This document shows, in pieces, positions 1 through 10,266 of a DNA stretch of 64,000 bases. The stretch's first letter is position 1. Each line of letters opens with the position of its first letter. The stretch comes from Symbiodinium natans. Its lineage: Eukaryota; Sar; Dinophyceae; Suessiales; Symbiodiniaceae. The notes under the pieces were generated by a model. That model was not told where the DNA came from. It searched no databases and worked only from the letters and a program-made list of their open reading frames with translations. The stretch covers positions 206,501-270,500 of the forward strand of contig CAJNDS010002681.1 in assembly GCA_905221605.1 (NCBI GenBank). The letters run 5' to 3'. The position numbers were made by a program, and so were the translations under genes.

Positions 1-460
1 CTCCTGAAGAACTGCACGAGTGGCCATCGCCGTCTGGGATCCCGCACGCTCAATTTGCAGGCTATCCCGCGCAACGCAAACCTGGAAGCGTTTTGGATGT
101 AGGGCCCTTGGTTTTAGGAGTTCCCTCAGTTCTTAGATGCCCAACCCGAAACCTACTGCAAAACTTAAGCCTCATCCCAGATCCTAGAATCGCAAAATGC
201 TCTGCAGCACGGTGTCAACTTTTAAATATTGCAAAGACTCATGACACCCTTTGCGGTTCAAAGGGCTCCGAGGGGTCTGCCCACCTGGCTGAGGCACGTT
301 GACGTCGGCCCCCGGCATCTGTTGCTGTGTGCGCGCTCTACCTCCTGAAACCCAGGCCAGTGCACTGAATACGAGAAAAAAACACCGTAGAAGTCGCAGT
401 CGTCCTAAACAAATAGTCCGTTTCCTCATGACCGCCTGTAAGATCCTACGGAGGGACGCC
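1..460. other. Unassigned left-edge stretch
   Basis: No coding signal, hairpin or repeat that I can support. The open frames here are short and lack the GC-ending codon bias seen in the better exon islands. Confidence 0.3.
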
Positions 461-558
461 TAAACCCTAAACCCTAAACCCTAAACCCTAAACCCTGAAC
501 CCTGAACCCTGAACCCTAAACCCTGAACCCTAAACCCTAAACCCTAAACCCTAAACCC
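461..558 (-). repeat. Telomere-like array, CCCTAAA orientation
   Basis: Mostly CCCTAAA units with several CCCTGAA variants. It borders the exon-like island at 557-643 and would be the start of the following intron if that exon is on the minus strand. Confidence 0.95.
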
Positions 559-643
559 GAAGCCGAAAGAGCCGACATCCTGCTGAGCCCCAAGCTGCTC
601 GCTCTTGTGATACAGGTGGTCCAAGGCATAGGACCACCTCCAG
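557..643 (-). CDS. Exon candidate in a telomere-repeat-bounded island
   Basis: An 87-nt unique island between a CCCTAAA array and a TTTAGGG array. On the minus strand it follows CCCTGAAAG and ends CTTCGG before GTTTAGGG, and one frame reads a plausible peptide that includes WRWSYALDHLYHKSEQLG. The plus strand is also open (it includes ADILLSPKLLALVIQVVQG), so strand is uncertain. The product is not recognised. Confidence 0.35.
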
Positions 644-650
644 CTTTCAG

Positions 651-737
651 GGTTTGGGGTTTAGGGGTTTAGGGGTTTAGGGTTTAGGGTTTAGGGTTTA
701 GGGGTTTAGGGTTTAGGGGTTTAGGGTTTAGGGTTTC
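651..737 (+). repeat. Telomere-like array, TTTAGGG orientation
   Basis: TTTAGGG with interspersed TTTAGGGG units; it faces away from the array at 461-558, so the two arrays bracket the 557-643 island as an inverted pair. Confidence 0.95.
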
Positions 738-928
738 TGAATTTGGGTCCCCTTTCATAGCCAGATTCCATGCAATTTAGGGGCCTGTGTTCTGTATTTC
801 TTTTTTTCATTTAATTCGTGGTCATCACACTCTTAGTAGGTGGTAGTTGGGTCCAAAGTCAGTGTTAAGTAGTAAGTAACCCTAAACCCTAAACCCTCAA
901 CCCTAAACCCTAAACCCTAGCCTCAAGT

Positions 929-1131
929 AAGGAATATACTACTTACCCAGAAAGCCCAATACCCCTGAGCTTAGGAACATACCTTAAACCATACAGGGGC
1001 TACCGCTTTAAAGGTGTAGGGTTTAGGGTTTAGGGTCTAGGGTTCCGGTCTAGGGTTTAGGGTTTAGTGTTAGGCCCCTTACTATCTTAGGGGGCACGTT
1101 CCTTAATAAAGGGGTGTTGGGCTCTTTGGGT
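929..1131. mobile_element. Hairpin element (H5 type) with a telomere array at its tip
   Basis: The left arm contains AAGGAATA and AGCCCAATACCCC. The right arm carries the inverted match GTTCCTTAATAAAGGGGTGTTGGGCTCT in pieces. Related arms occur at 5074-5195 and more weakly near 7165-7280, 51600-51690 and 55645-55745. Here a TTTAGGG array (about 1016-1062) sits between the arms, at the hairpin tip. Confidence 0.6.
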
Positions 1132-1648
1132 GGTTCAAGGTATCTTCTGCTCACCCTGAAGGGGACATTGTTACACAAATTAGAGGGTTTACGAGTTCAG
1201 GGTTCTTTTGGTGTTTCAGGGTTCGAGTTCTAGGGTTTGCGGCTTTTGGGCGAGGGCTTAAGGTTCAGGGTTCGAGGTTTTAGGATCTAAGGAAGGGTCC
1301 GCCGACCCTGGGCGGCGTGTTGAAAACGCGAGGGGGGGGGGGGGGGTGGGGGGTGCCTCAAGAGTTCGAAGAGGGTCTTGGTTTAAATCTGATTCTGGCT
1401 GAAATAAGGAACCCTAATGGAATAGCGTGACGTTACTAACTCTTCCGACCCCTATCTTTGGCTCTGGAGGCCTGGGTCCGAGTTTATGGTTTCGAAAAAT
1501 CGCTAAGTCTACCGGGTATCTCTTTGAGCTTCTCCAAACATGCAACTGGGTTGCTGTTGAAGAATTCAAAGCATCAAGCTGTCATTCAACCAATATGGAC
1601 TCTAAGCCCTAAAGCCTGAGAACCCTGAACCCTAAACCTTTCCTCTTA
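1063..1648. other. Long unique stretch, intron-like
   Basis: Holds the right arm of the H5 hairpin, degenerate GGGTT-rich sequence and a G-run (about 1331-1346). The stretch CCGCCGACCCTGG near 1299 recurs near 39207. No exon that I can support. Confidence 0.4.
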
Positions 1649-2082
1649 GTTTAGGGTTTAGGGTTTAGGGTTTAGGGTTTAGGGTTTAGGGTTTAGGGTT
1701 TAGGGTTTAGGGTTTAGGGTTTAGGGTTTAGGGTTTAGGGTTTAGGATGTAGAGTTTAGGGTTTAGGGTTTAGGGTTTAGGGTTTAGGGGTTAAGGGGTT
1801 AAGGGGTTAAGGGGCTAGGGTTTGGGTTTGGGGTTTGGGGTTTAGGGCTTAGGGTTTAGGGTTTAGGGTTAGGGGTTTAGGGTTTGGGGTTTGGGGGTTA
1901 AAAGCGCAGGCTGTGGCTCGAGCAAGCCGCTCAAATGCAGGGCCCGGTTGGGTAGTGGGAGGGTTTTGGGGGTTTGGGGTTTAGGGTTGCTGAGGGTTTA
2001 GGGTTTAGGGTTTAGGGTTTAGGGTTTAGGGTTTAGGGTTTAGGGTTTAGGGTTTAGGGTTTAGGGTTTAGGGTTTAGGGTT
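1649..2082 (+). repeat. Two TTTAGGG arrays split by a short island
   Basis: Arrays at about 1649-1890 and 1976-2082 have the same orientation, separated by a unique island (1898-1960) that is too short to assign. Local variants include TTAAGGGG and TTTGGGG. Confidence 0.9.
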
Positions 2083-2997
2083 AGCTCAATAGTTTGGCTC
2101 GTGCTGGTTTGCGGCCTCTTGGGGCGGCGGCCTGAGCCGGAGGCTCTTAAAACTTACGGGGCCTTGCCTCTCATCTTCTTTCGTGGCCGCTGCTTCCTTA
2201 GCCATCAGCACTGGAAAGTCAGTTTGGCAGCTCGTCTTTAGTTATTTAGGGCTTAGGTTTGATTAAGCCGGCCTATCTTTGCCAGAAGGACCAACTTCCT
2301 ACCATACACCATAAACCCCCCAAAACCCCCTAACCCCAAACCCTATCCCTCTTGGGGTTGTTACATGGTCCCTTAGTATGGGCCCTTAAAAGGGGACCCC
2401 TTACATACCCCGTATAAGCCATACATCAGAACGTGTTAAAGAGGGTAAAGGACCATATTAAGGGCCATATAACTACCCTTAGAAGCCCCCGAAACCCTAA
2501 ACCCTAGACCTTAGGCCCCACTAAATTTCAAAAAGCAAAGGGCCATGTGTCTTCAGTGGCACGCTCCTCGGCCAATCCTAAACCCAAAACCCTAAGCCTC
2601 AAACCCTAGGCACATGCAGAAACGCACCTCTGAATACTGAACTCCAAACCCTGAACCCTCCTAAACCTGAACCTCAAGCAAGACCCCTGCAGACCACCAC
2701 CCTGAATACTGAACTCTACACCCTAAATCCTCCTAAGCCTGAACCTCAAGACGCCAGCGTACCATGAACTAACCTTTGGCCCGAGTCCCTACTAGAGGGG
2801 CCTGAATTAGAATACTTTTTTTTTTTTGTTGCTTGGGGGGGGGTTTTTTAAGTATAATTACAGAGGGACCATCGGAACCCCTGGAGCCCCGAAGCACAAA
2901 GTCCTACGCTCGATGCCCTGCCCCCCCCGAACCCCTAAACCCTTACCCCACCCCTTAGCCCCTCAGCCCTTAAATCCTCTGCAAGCCCCATGCCCTA
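2083..2997. other. Unique stretch with scattered CCCTAAA fragments
   Basis: Begins with a segment containing CCTGAGCCGGAGGCTCTTAAA, which recurs with one change near 39605. A 72-bp tandem duplication starts at about 2631 and 2703 (shared TGAATACTGAACTC). A member of the GGGGCCTGAATTAGAATA family lies at about 2798-2880. No supported exon. Confidence 0.4.
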
Positions 2998-3198
2998 CAT
3001 AACCCTAAACCCTAAACCCTAAACCCTAGACCCTAAACTCTAACCCTAATTAAGCCCTGAAACCTGAGCCAGACTCTGTTACAAGGAGTCTTGGGTTGGC
3101 TAAGTGGCTCTTAGCCGGGAAGTGTAGATCCAGATTCCCTAAAGTATCCTATAATTCTTGAAGGATTTAGGGTGTTCAGGGTTTAGGGTCTAGGGTTT

Positions 3199-3242
3199 CA
3201 TATATATATATATATATATGATCACATATATATATATATACC
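3199..3242. repeat. AT dinucleotide microsatellite
   Basis: Two runs of TATATA separated by TGATCACA, forming a perfect inverted repeat. Confidence 0.9.
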
Positions 3243-3402
3243 CCATAGAAGGATTTAAAGGGTTTAGGGTTGAGGGTGTACATGGGGCCCTACTAAGGTA
3301 CCGAATTTCCCTATAACCCTTACAAACACGTGTCACAAGTAAGTTTAGGCCTCAGACCCCTCAAGTCCGCCACAAGGGCCCTAAGGGAATATGATTAGTA
3401 AT

Positions 3403-3491
3403 GACCCTAAACCCTAAACCCTAAACCCTAAACCCTAAACCCTAAACCCTAAACCCTAAACCCTAAACCCTAAACCCTAAACCCTAAACCC
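3403..3491 (-). repeat. Telomere-like array, CCCTAAA orientation
   Basis: Near-perfect run of about 12 CCCTAAA units, ending next to the exon candidate at 3504-3573. Confidence 0.95.
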
Positions 3492-3503
3492 CGGTCCGAC
3501 CCC

Positions 3504-3573
3504 TCAAGTCCGTAGGCCGCCCACTTCAATCCGCCGCAGCAGCCACAAGTCCAGCTGCTCTGCCACAGGGGTC
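3504..3573 (-). CDS. Terminal exon candidate
   Basis: Island between inverted telomeric arrays. On the minus strand it follows an acceptor GGTCAG and reads in one frame TPVAEQLDLWLLRRIEVGG and then a TGA stop at 3504-3506. Leucine and charged residues suggest a helix. The plus strand has an alternative open frame but poorer splice borders. Product not recognised. Confidence 0.4.
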
Positions 3574-3607
3574 CTGACCGGACAAATGTTGGGGGCATGG
3601 AGGACGT

Positions 3608-4060
3608 TAGGGGGTTTAGGGTTTGGGGTTTGGGGTTTAGGGTTTGGGGTTTAGGGTTTGGGGTTTGGGGTTTGGCGTTTTTGGGGTTTAGGGTTTGGGG
3701 CCTTAGACTCGACTTCTAGCTGTTGAGTCGTGAAGTGAGCATGGCCAGAGCAAAACATGGCTCCATGCTCTTGCGAACCCTGCTAGAATGGCCCTTACAA
3801 CCCTCTGAAAAGTGTCCCTGAGAGCCCACCTAGTTCGCGCATAAGGGGATATTTTGACAGTTTTAGGGGGGGACGGTTCAAGATGAAGCCGCCGGGACAG
3901 TGGAGTTGGTTCTTGAGGGGCGGAGGAACCGAAACGAAACTAACTCAGGGGCCAGCTTTGGGGTTTGGGGTTTAGGGCTTCGGGTTTAGGGTTTAGGGTT
4001 TAGGGTTTAGGGTTTAGGGTTTAGGGCTTGGGGTTTAGGGTTTGGGGTTTAGGGCTAGGG
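3608..4060 (+). repeat. Paired TTTAGGG arrays
   Basis: Arrays at about 3608-3702 and 3957-4060, both rich in TTTGGGG variants, with about 250 bp of unique sequence between them in which I see no gene. Confidence 0.9.
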
Positions 4061-4197
4061 TTCAGAGTCTACAAGCTAAACATAAATAAAGGCAATCGTT
4101 TTTTGGCTTGGTGGAGTTTAGGGTTTAGGCGTGGAGCCGCTGGCCTCGGGACGTTTCATCTTGGCTCTGATAGAGCTCATGGAGTGCAGCAGTACAC

Positions 4198-4215
4198 CGC
4201 CCCCCCCCCCCCCCC
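4198..4215. repeat. Poly-C tract
   Basis: Run of about 16-17 C, one of many G/C homopolymers in the window. Confidence 0.9.
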
Positions 4216-4526
4216 AACACACATCAATCATGACGCATGCTGGCGCAAGCATAAGCCCCTCGTTGAGGCCCAATCCCTAAACCCTAAACCCTAAACCCTA
4301 AACCCTAAACCAAAGGACCCATAGAAGCCTGAGCCGCTGCGTAAGGAAGCCGTCAAGTTTAAAAATGTGGATTTGAAGGAACTTAAATAGGAGTTTCGCC
4401 TTGAGATTACCCTAAATACGACAATACCAGGCACTGCTAGAAGTCGGAAAACCCCCATGCAAGCCTTTTAGAGATGCTGAAACCTACGAAGCCCTGAAAC
4501 CTACCCTAAATAGTGCGATAAAAATA

Positions 4527-4730
4527 GCTACCATGCTAAACCCTGAACCCTAAACACTAAACACTAAACCCCAAACCCCAGACCCCAAACCCTAAACGGT
4601 CAACCATGAACCTTAAACCCTAAACCTAAACCCTAAACCCTAAAACCTAAACCCTAAACCCTAAACCCTAAAACCTAAACCCTAAACCCTAAACCCTAAA
4701 CCCTAAACCCTAAATCCTAAACCCTAAACC
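4527..4730 (-). repeat. Telomere-like array, CCCTAAA orientation
   Basis: Long CCCTAAA array with CCCTAAAA variants. Its right edge supplies the GTTTAGGG donor of the minus-strand exon at 4730-4781. Confidence 0.95.
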
Positions 4731-4781
4731 CTCAGCCGCCTTCCGGCGTCGGGGTTGCGAGTCAAGGATGCCTCGCTCTGC
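4730..4781 (-). CDS. Exon with telomeric splice donor
   Basis: A 52-nt minus-strand exon reading AERGILDSQPRRRKAAE, entered after CTGAAAG and left at GCTGAGG followed by GTTTAGGG. The donor form AGG before GTTTAGGG is the one seen at many other islands. The upstream intron on this strand ends inside an H2-type hairpin (4793-4949). Product not recognised. Confidence 0.5.
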
Positions 4782-4792
4782 CTTTCAGTACG

Positions 4793-4949
4793 GGGAGGTT
4801 CATGTGGTTAGCTATGGTGTAGGGTTTAAGGTTTAGGGTTTAGGGCTTAGGGTTTAGGATTGGTTTAGGTTTCATGGGCAGTTGTAAGAAGGCTACAAGT
4901 ATGGTAACTTTACATATAACTTGACCCCGACTTCCCCGTGAACCTCCAG
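4793..4949. mobile_element. H2 hairpin element, interrupted
   Basis: Left end GGAGGTTCATG and right end CGTGAACCTCC are the H2 termini. A short TTTAGGG array (about 4817-4862) has been inserted or has grown inside the left arm. Confidence 0.6.
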
Positions 4950-5073
4950 GCAGGGTTGACATAGTGATGAGGTTTAGGGTGGGATCAGTGTTCAAGCTTC
5001 ACGGCCCCAAGCACCTAGGGAACTCCCCCCCGCAACCCGAATCCCGCCTAAATTATGAGCAGCACAGGGCACA

Positions 5074-5195
5074 AGCCCAAAGAGCCCAATACCCCGTAAT
5101 ATAAGGAATAGACCTTAAATCATTACTAAGGATCCCTTTTGTAATTTATACGGTGTATTCCTTAAAGTAAGGGGTTTTGGGCTCTCTGGGAGGCT
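5074..5195. mobile_element. H5 hairpin element
   Basis: Inverted arms: AGAGCCCAATACCCCG on the left and GGGGTTTTGGGCTCTCTGGG on the right, with AAGGAATA and its complement inside. It is the least disrupted copy of the family in the window. Confidence 0.65.
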
Positions 5196-5820
5196 TCAAT
5201 GGGTTGTCGATGTCGTCTACCTCGTGCCAACAAATTGGAGGCTCCAACAAACGGCCTCAAACATCCCCAAATCTCTGATCCTTCGACGTCCTAAGCCCCT
5301 GAGCCTTCTACCCTACCGGAACCCTGAATACCACTTAAGCCCTAAACTAAACCCCCCGAAACCCTAAGTCCAATGCAGCGGGTCACGAAAGGAGGAAGCA
5401 GCTCAAGGAGTAGCTGACAGTACCCGGCGTGCAGCTGAACCTTTGAAGCAAGCTGCAGGAGAGGATTTTTCAGGTGGGGGGGGGGGGGGGGGTTGTATAA
5501 AGGCTTGAAAAAGGCATGTAACATAAGGGTATTAAGGCTTTCCTAAGGGTATATAAGCAAATAAGTGTAGATGGAGGAAACCCTCAAAAACCTACATAAG
5601 CTGTAGTTTATTGAAGGACTTCGGCTTCAGGCGGTTTCAGCGCTACTCTCTACCTTGACCAAAGTATCCGGGTCATAGAACCCCTGCTAAGATGGGGATC
5701 CCACATCCTGTATAAGCCCGACATCCGACAACCACCTAAGCCCACCGCTACAAACCCTGAACCCCTAAACCCGAATTAATCCCTGAAGCCTGACGCCCTT
5801 AACCCCAAAAACCATCGGAC
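5196..5820. other. Unique stretch
   Basis: Contains a poly-G tract at about 5477-5492. No supported exon or full hairpin. Confidence 0.35.
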
Positions 5821-5962
5821 CATCTAAACCCCTCAACCCTAAACCCTAAATCCCCTAAACCCTCAACCCTAAACCCTGCATCCCCTCAACCCTAAACCCA
5901 GCATCCCCTCAACCCTAACCCTACATCCCCTAAACCCTCAACCCTTGTTTTCATGCCCTCAC

Positions 5963-6016
5963 TGCCCTGGCCTCCGCCACAGTGAGTCGGTCCGCACTAT
6001 GGCGAGCATCCCAGGC
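5963..6016 (-). CDS. Exon candidate
   Basis: A 54-nt minus-strand exon encoding AWDARHSADRLTVAEARA, entered after AAAGCCAG and left at GGGCA followed by GTGAGG, a textbook donor. Codons end mainly in G or C. It lies between degenerate CCCTAAA (5820-5945) and TTTAGGG-like (6021-6330) blocks. Product not recognised. Confidence 0.55.
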
Positions 6017-6020
6017 CTGG

Positions 6021-6330
6021 CTTTAGGGTTCATGAGGGCTTACTTAGGGTTTCATGAGGGTTTGTAGGGCTGAATTTGAGTTTCTTAGTTAGGGTTTCAC
6101 TAGGGTTCGTAGGGTTGAATTAGGGTTTCAGTAGGGTTTATAGGGGTTTCATGAGGGCTTGTAGGGTTGGATTTGGGTTTATTTATTGGGGTTTCATTAG
6201 GGTTTATAGGGTTTCAGTAGGGTTTGTAGGGGTTGAATTGTGTTTATTTAATTAGGGTTTCATTGGGGTTTATACGGTTTCAGTAGGGTTTGTTGAATTA
6301 GGGTTCATTAGTTGGGGTTTCATTAGGGCT
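6021..6330 (+). repeat. Degenerate telomere-like block
   Basis: TAGGGTTTCAT and TAGGGTTTATAGGG phrases repeat with longer, irregular spacing, as if an old TTTAGGG array had diverged and re-expanded. Confidence 0.7.
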
Positions 6331-6646
6331 TAGAGGGATTCATTCGGGTTTATGCAGTTTCTAGGGTGTTAAGGTTGTATTCAAGATTCAGCAGGGTTCA
6401 GGTTCGGGGAAACTGTCGGGGAGCTTCGAGGAAACATTGAACTTTCATGAGAGGGACCTTTTGAACTTACACTTGCACCCTAAACCCTAAACCCTAAACC
6501 CTAAACCCTAAACCCTAAACCCTAAACCCTAAACCCCAAGATCCTAACAAACTCCCCACCGCAGACCCGAAAGCATAAGTGTATCAGACAGACTCAAAGC
6601 TTGAGCAACCTCTTAAGAACCGACGCTCTGCCCGAAACACTCTAGT

Positions 6647-6772
6647 TAAGGTTTAGGGTTTAGGGTGTGGGGTTTAGGGTTTAGGGTTTAGGGTTTAGGG
6701 TTTAGGGTTTAGGGTTTAGGGTTTAGGGTTTAGGGTTTAGGGTTTAGGGTTTAGGGTTTAGGGTTTAGGGTC
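6647..6772 (+). repeat. Telomere-like array, TTTAGGG orientation
   Basis: Clean TTTAGGG array immediately left of the exon at 6775-6852. Together with the CCCTAAA array at 6896-7060 it brackets that exon in the less common inward orientation. Confidence 0.95.
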
Positions 6773-6774
6773 AC

Positions 6775-6852
6775 CTGAAGTCTGTGCGCCCCACTCCGTA
6801 GCCAGCCGAAAAGGATGCCCCTCTTCGTCGTACGGCTGCAGCTCCAGCACAC
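6775..6852 (-). CDS. Exon candidate
   Basis: A 78-nt minus-strand exon reading VLELQPYDEEGHPFRLATEW and then GAQTS, entered after GGGCGAG and left at CTTCAG followed by GTGACC. The acidic composition and GC-ending codons favour this strand; the plus strand is open but less protein-like. Product not recognised. Confidence 0.55.
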
Positions 6853-6895
6853 CTCGCCCACCAGGGTTGCATGCTCAGGGTTTGGGGCGCTCTCC

Positions 6896-7060
6896 CTGAA
6901 CCCTGAACCCTAAACCCTAAACCCCAAACCCTAAACCCTAAACCCTAAACCCCAAACCCTAAACCCCAAACCCTAAACCCCAAACCCTAAACCCCAAACC
7001 CTAAACCCCAAACCCTAAACCCCAAACCCTAAACCCCAAACCCTAAACCCTAAACCCTTA
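6896..7060 (-). repeat. CCCTAAA/CCCCAAA alternating array
   Basis: CCCTAAA and CCCCAAA units alternate regularly for several periods, giving a 14-bp higher-order repeat. Confidence 0.95.
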
Positions 7061-7972
7061 TCAAGGCCCTGGGGTCCAGTCTAGTTTCGGGGCCTATGGA
7101 CTCGACAGGGCGAAACCGCTGGAGACTGGGCCCTCCAGCACCATAGGCTGTCTGGTTCTTTGTGGGGAATGAGGACCCAGAGAGTCCAAAACCCCTTAAT
7201 GAAGCAACATTCCTTAAACCATATAGGGGTCCTTAGTATGAGTTGAGGCATATTCTTTGATTTAGGGGTATTGGGCTCTTTGGGGAAATAGGATCCCCTA
7301 TATACTCCCTAAAAGGGGAGATCTAAGGAGATCTAGGACCCTATAATTCCTCATTCGCTACTAAGAAGCAGGGGGATAAGCCTCGACCGCGGGAGTTCTC
7401 AAAGCAAAAGCCCCTAAGGCCCTTTAGGACACCACCCTGAACTGGGGTAGGTTTGCGGGCCCTATAACAATTGCTACATTTCTATGGCTAAGGGGATTAA
7501 GCGTACGAACATGAGAAAAAAAAAACATATGTTCAAACCTGCCCCCGCGAAGCCTCGACCGCATGCTATATTGGGACATGGAGCCCTTTAGAGAGTCCTC
7601 AGTCTTAGACGCCCCACATCGCACGCTTGCCCAAAAGGACACCTTTGTGGAGACTCACCAGCTTGAATATCAAGGGGGCCCTACATACACCCACCAAGAA
7701 CAGCAACATACACCCGACCTCATATGATTGAAGGAGTATTCCTTAGTTTTGCCATTGGGCAGTTTCCCAAGTTAGGGGTACCTTCTTGGACCCCGGTGTA
7801 TAGTAGGAGTTGATCGTAAACTCCCATTCCGAAGACCCCGGTTGGGGGTCTAGCAGCTTGGCGACCGACCTTTGCCGGGACCAAGGAAGAGAATCAGCAT
7901 CAGCTGGTGCCTCCAAGAGGGGCTTGGGCAAGCAACAGAGTCTCAGCCCCCAAAAACATGTAACCCTGAATT
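7061..7972. other. Long unique stretch with decayed hairpins
   Basis: Contains H5-like arms (about 7165-7280) and a short hairpin near 7300-7370 around GGATCCCCTATATACTCCC. Open frames here do not show exon-like borders. Confidence 0.35.
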
Positions 7973-8040
7973 GAGGGTTTAGGGTTTAGGGTTTAGGGTT
8001 TGGGGTTTAGGGTTTAGGGTTTAGGGTTTAGGGTTTAGGC
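7973..8040 (+). repeat. Telomere-like array, TTTAGGG orientation
   Basis: About nine TTTAGGG units with one TTTGGGG. Confidence 0.9.
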
Positions 8041-8304
8041 TCTGCAGACAAACACACCCTAAAATTCATAAGGAAGGACATTTGAGGGTACTGGCGCTCG
8101 GGGGTTTGAGGCTTTCGGGCTTTCAGGGCTGACTTTTCAAAAGAGCACACCTTAGGGACTGCGATGGCGGTTTAGGGTTCAGAGTTTAGGGTTTGTTCCT
8201 TAGATAAAGGCTCGTAGTCAAGGAAACTATGTGTGGTGGGACACCAGGAAACAAGAAAACGTGTCTACAGCACGTACTTGGCTTCATCTCAGCGATCAAA
8301 AGTC

Positions 8305-8847
8305 ACCCTAAACCCTAAACCCTAAACCCTAAACCCTAAACCCTAAACCCTAAACCCTAAACCCTAAACCCTAAACCCTCAGGATCTTCCAGGATCTCGT
8401 AAACCCTAAAAACCCTAAAAACCCTACAAACCCTACAAACCCTATAAACCATGGAAACCCTACAAACCCTAGAAACCCTACAAATTCTAGAAATTTCCCT
8501 AGAAACCCTGGAAGCCCTACAAAATCCTATGAGCTCTAAACCCTAAACCCGATTAAATTAAGACCCTACAATCTCCGTGAAATCTGTAGAACATAAATAC
8601 ACCCTAAACCCTAAACCCAACCCGATTAACACCCTACAAACCCCGACTAAACCCTAAACTCGATTAAAACCTAAACCCTAAACCCTAAACCCTAAATCTG
8701 TAGACCCTCTTAGCACCCTATACGCCCCTTTAAAACCTGCAAACCTCTTTAAAATCCCCCCTAAACCCTAAACCCTAAACCCTAAACCCTAAACCCTAAA
8801 CCCTAAACCCTAAACCCTAAACCCTAAACCCTAAACCCTCAACCCTA
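8305..8847 (-). repeat. CCCTAAA arrays and degenerate derivatives
   Basis: Perfect arrays at 8305-8380 and 8760-8847 flank degenerate forms such as ACCCTACAA and ACCCTAGAA (8400-8700). Confidence 0.85.
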
Positions 8848-8848
8848 C

Positions 8849-8922
8849 CCCAGACGCCCGCGCCTCAGGAACGTCGGTAGCCATCTTTGGGCCTCTGCCT
8901 GTCTCTGGACTCTCCGGACTGG
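8849..8922. CDS. Exon candidate, strand unresolved
   Basis: Island with usable splice borders on both strands. Plus: CTACCCCAG acceptor and CTGG before GTTTAGGG, with a frame reading SGTSVAIFGPLPVSGLSGL. Minus: AAACCCAG acceptor and TGGG before GTAGGG, with a frame reading GPKMATDVPEARASG. Either could be real; product not recognised. Confidence 0.4.
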
Positions 8923-9541
8923 GTTTAGGGTTTAGGGTTTGGGGTTTAGGGTTTAGGGTTTAGGGTTTAGGGTCTAGGGTCTTTAGGGTTTAGGGTCTTT
9001 AGGGTTTAGGGTTCAGGGTGGACCACCAAACTTGATGCCATGACCTATACAAATAAGGGTTTAGGGTTTAGGGAATAGCGCATGTTGTAGGTTCAGGGCT
9101 TTCAGGCCTGAGGGTTCAAGTACGCGGGCTTGGGGTCCCTCATGTGCAGGGTATATTTAAAGGCCTCCACAAATTCACATGTGTAATATGTATATGTGCA
9201 TATATCCCTTGGACACAAGCAGCTTGTGTGTATCGTATTAATATCCACTGATCATACGGGTTGAGGTCTCCACCGGCCTGAAGACGGGCGTCTTGGGACA
9301 CACGTGAGGAGGCCATCCATTAACAAAAACTGCAAGCCGTCCCCGAAACCTTTCCAAAAAACTGTCCAAAAATCAACCCTAAACCCTCTGAACCCTAAAC
9401 CCCAAACCCTAAACCCTCTAAGCCCTCAACCCCAAACCCTCAAACCTCTAAACCCCAAGTCCTGCCCCCAAAGTCCCAAGCAAGTTTGGGAACTCGAGAG
9501 CCTTGCGCATTAAACTACGACTAGGGGCTTCAAGGATACCG

Positions 9542-9564
9542 CCCCCCCCCCCCCCCCCCCCCCC
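9542..9564. repeat. Poly-C tract
   Basis: Run of 23 C just upstream of a CCCTAAA-like block. Confidence 0.95.
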
Positions 9565-9666
9565 TCCAGGTCAAAACCCCAAACCCTAAAACGCAAACCC
9601 TAAGCCCTAAGCCCTAAACCAAAAAACTCTAAACCCTAAACCCCCTAAATCCCCCCTAAACTCTAG

Positions 9667-9745
9667 ACCCCGATGGCAGCTTCCATCGCTGCCTCCGTAA
9701 TCGAAGGAGGCACATCCTCCATCAAGCCGGCCTGTGCATCTGAGG
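9667..9745. CDS. Exon candidate, strand unresolved
   Basis: Minus reading: acceptor AACCCTCAG, frame AQAGLMEDVPPSITEAAMEA, donor GGG before GTCTAG. Plus reading: acceptor CTCTAG, frame SIAASVIEGGTSSIKPACAS, donor TGAGG before GTTTAGGG. The plus reading would join in frame to the exon at 10706. Product not recognised. Confidence 0.45.
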
Positions 9746-9861
9746 GTTTAGGGTTTAGGGTTTAGGGTTTGGGGTTTAGGGTTTCGGGTTTAGGGTTTAG
9801 GTTTTAGGGTTTAGGGTTTAGGGTTTGGGTTGCCCCATGAGTTTAGGGTGTGGGGTTGAGG

Positions 9862-9962
9862 ATGTTTCCCCTTATACTAACAGTCCTTAAAAGGGATGGA
9901 TCATAATGGGGGGATACTATAATCCTTCACAAGAACTGTGAGTATAAGGGGGAACATCCCAA
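9862..9962. mobile_element. H1 hairpin element
   Basis: Roughly 100-bp inverted repeat: GGATGTTTCCCCTTATACTA on the left and GAGTATAAGGGGGAACATCC on the right. Other copies are listed near 33.3, 51.9, 53.4, 58.0, 62.0 and 62.8 kb. It is too short to code for a protein, so it is a MITE-like element. Confidence 0.75.
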
Positions 9963-10266
9963 GTTTAGAGTTTAAGGGGTCAAGTCTTTTTAGGGCTTAG
10001 AGTTTAGGGTTAAGGGCTTAGAGTTCAGGGCTTAGGGAGACAGAAGGATTGAGGTTTATGGTTCATGGTTGAGGGCATATAGCGGCTTAATGACATGAGG
10101 GTGGAAATTTAGGGCTGTGTGTTTTTGAGGTCGGCGTGCCCACAGGGCTTCGGTCGTCTGAGACTAGCTTGTGACATCAACCACGGGCGCGTGACAACCC
10201 CCACTCAATTCAACAGCGCGAGCCTCATAACGCAGCGACCCTGACCCAGTAGTTTCTTGCAGAAGT

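Noticed and set aside
9304-9513. Open frames rich in LNPKP, TLNPKP or FRV (also at 4028-4294, 14661-14760, 26172-26321 and 63501-63860)
   Set aside because: These are translations of telomere-like repeats, not proteins.
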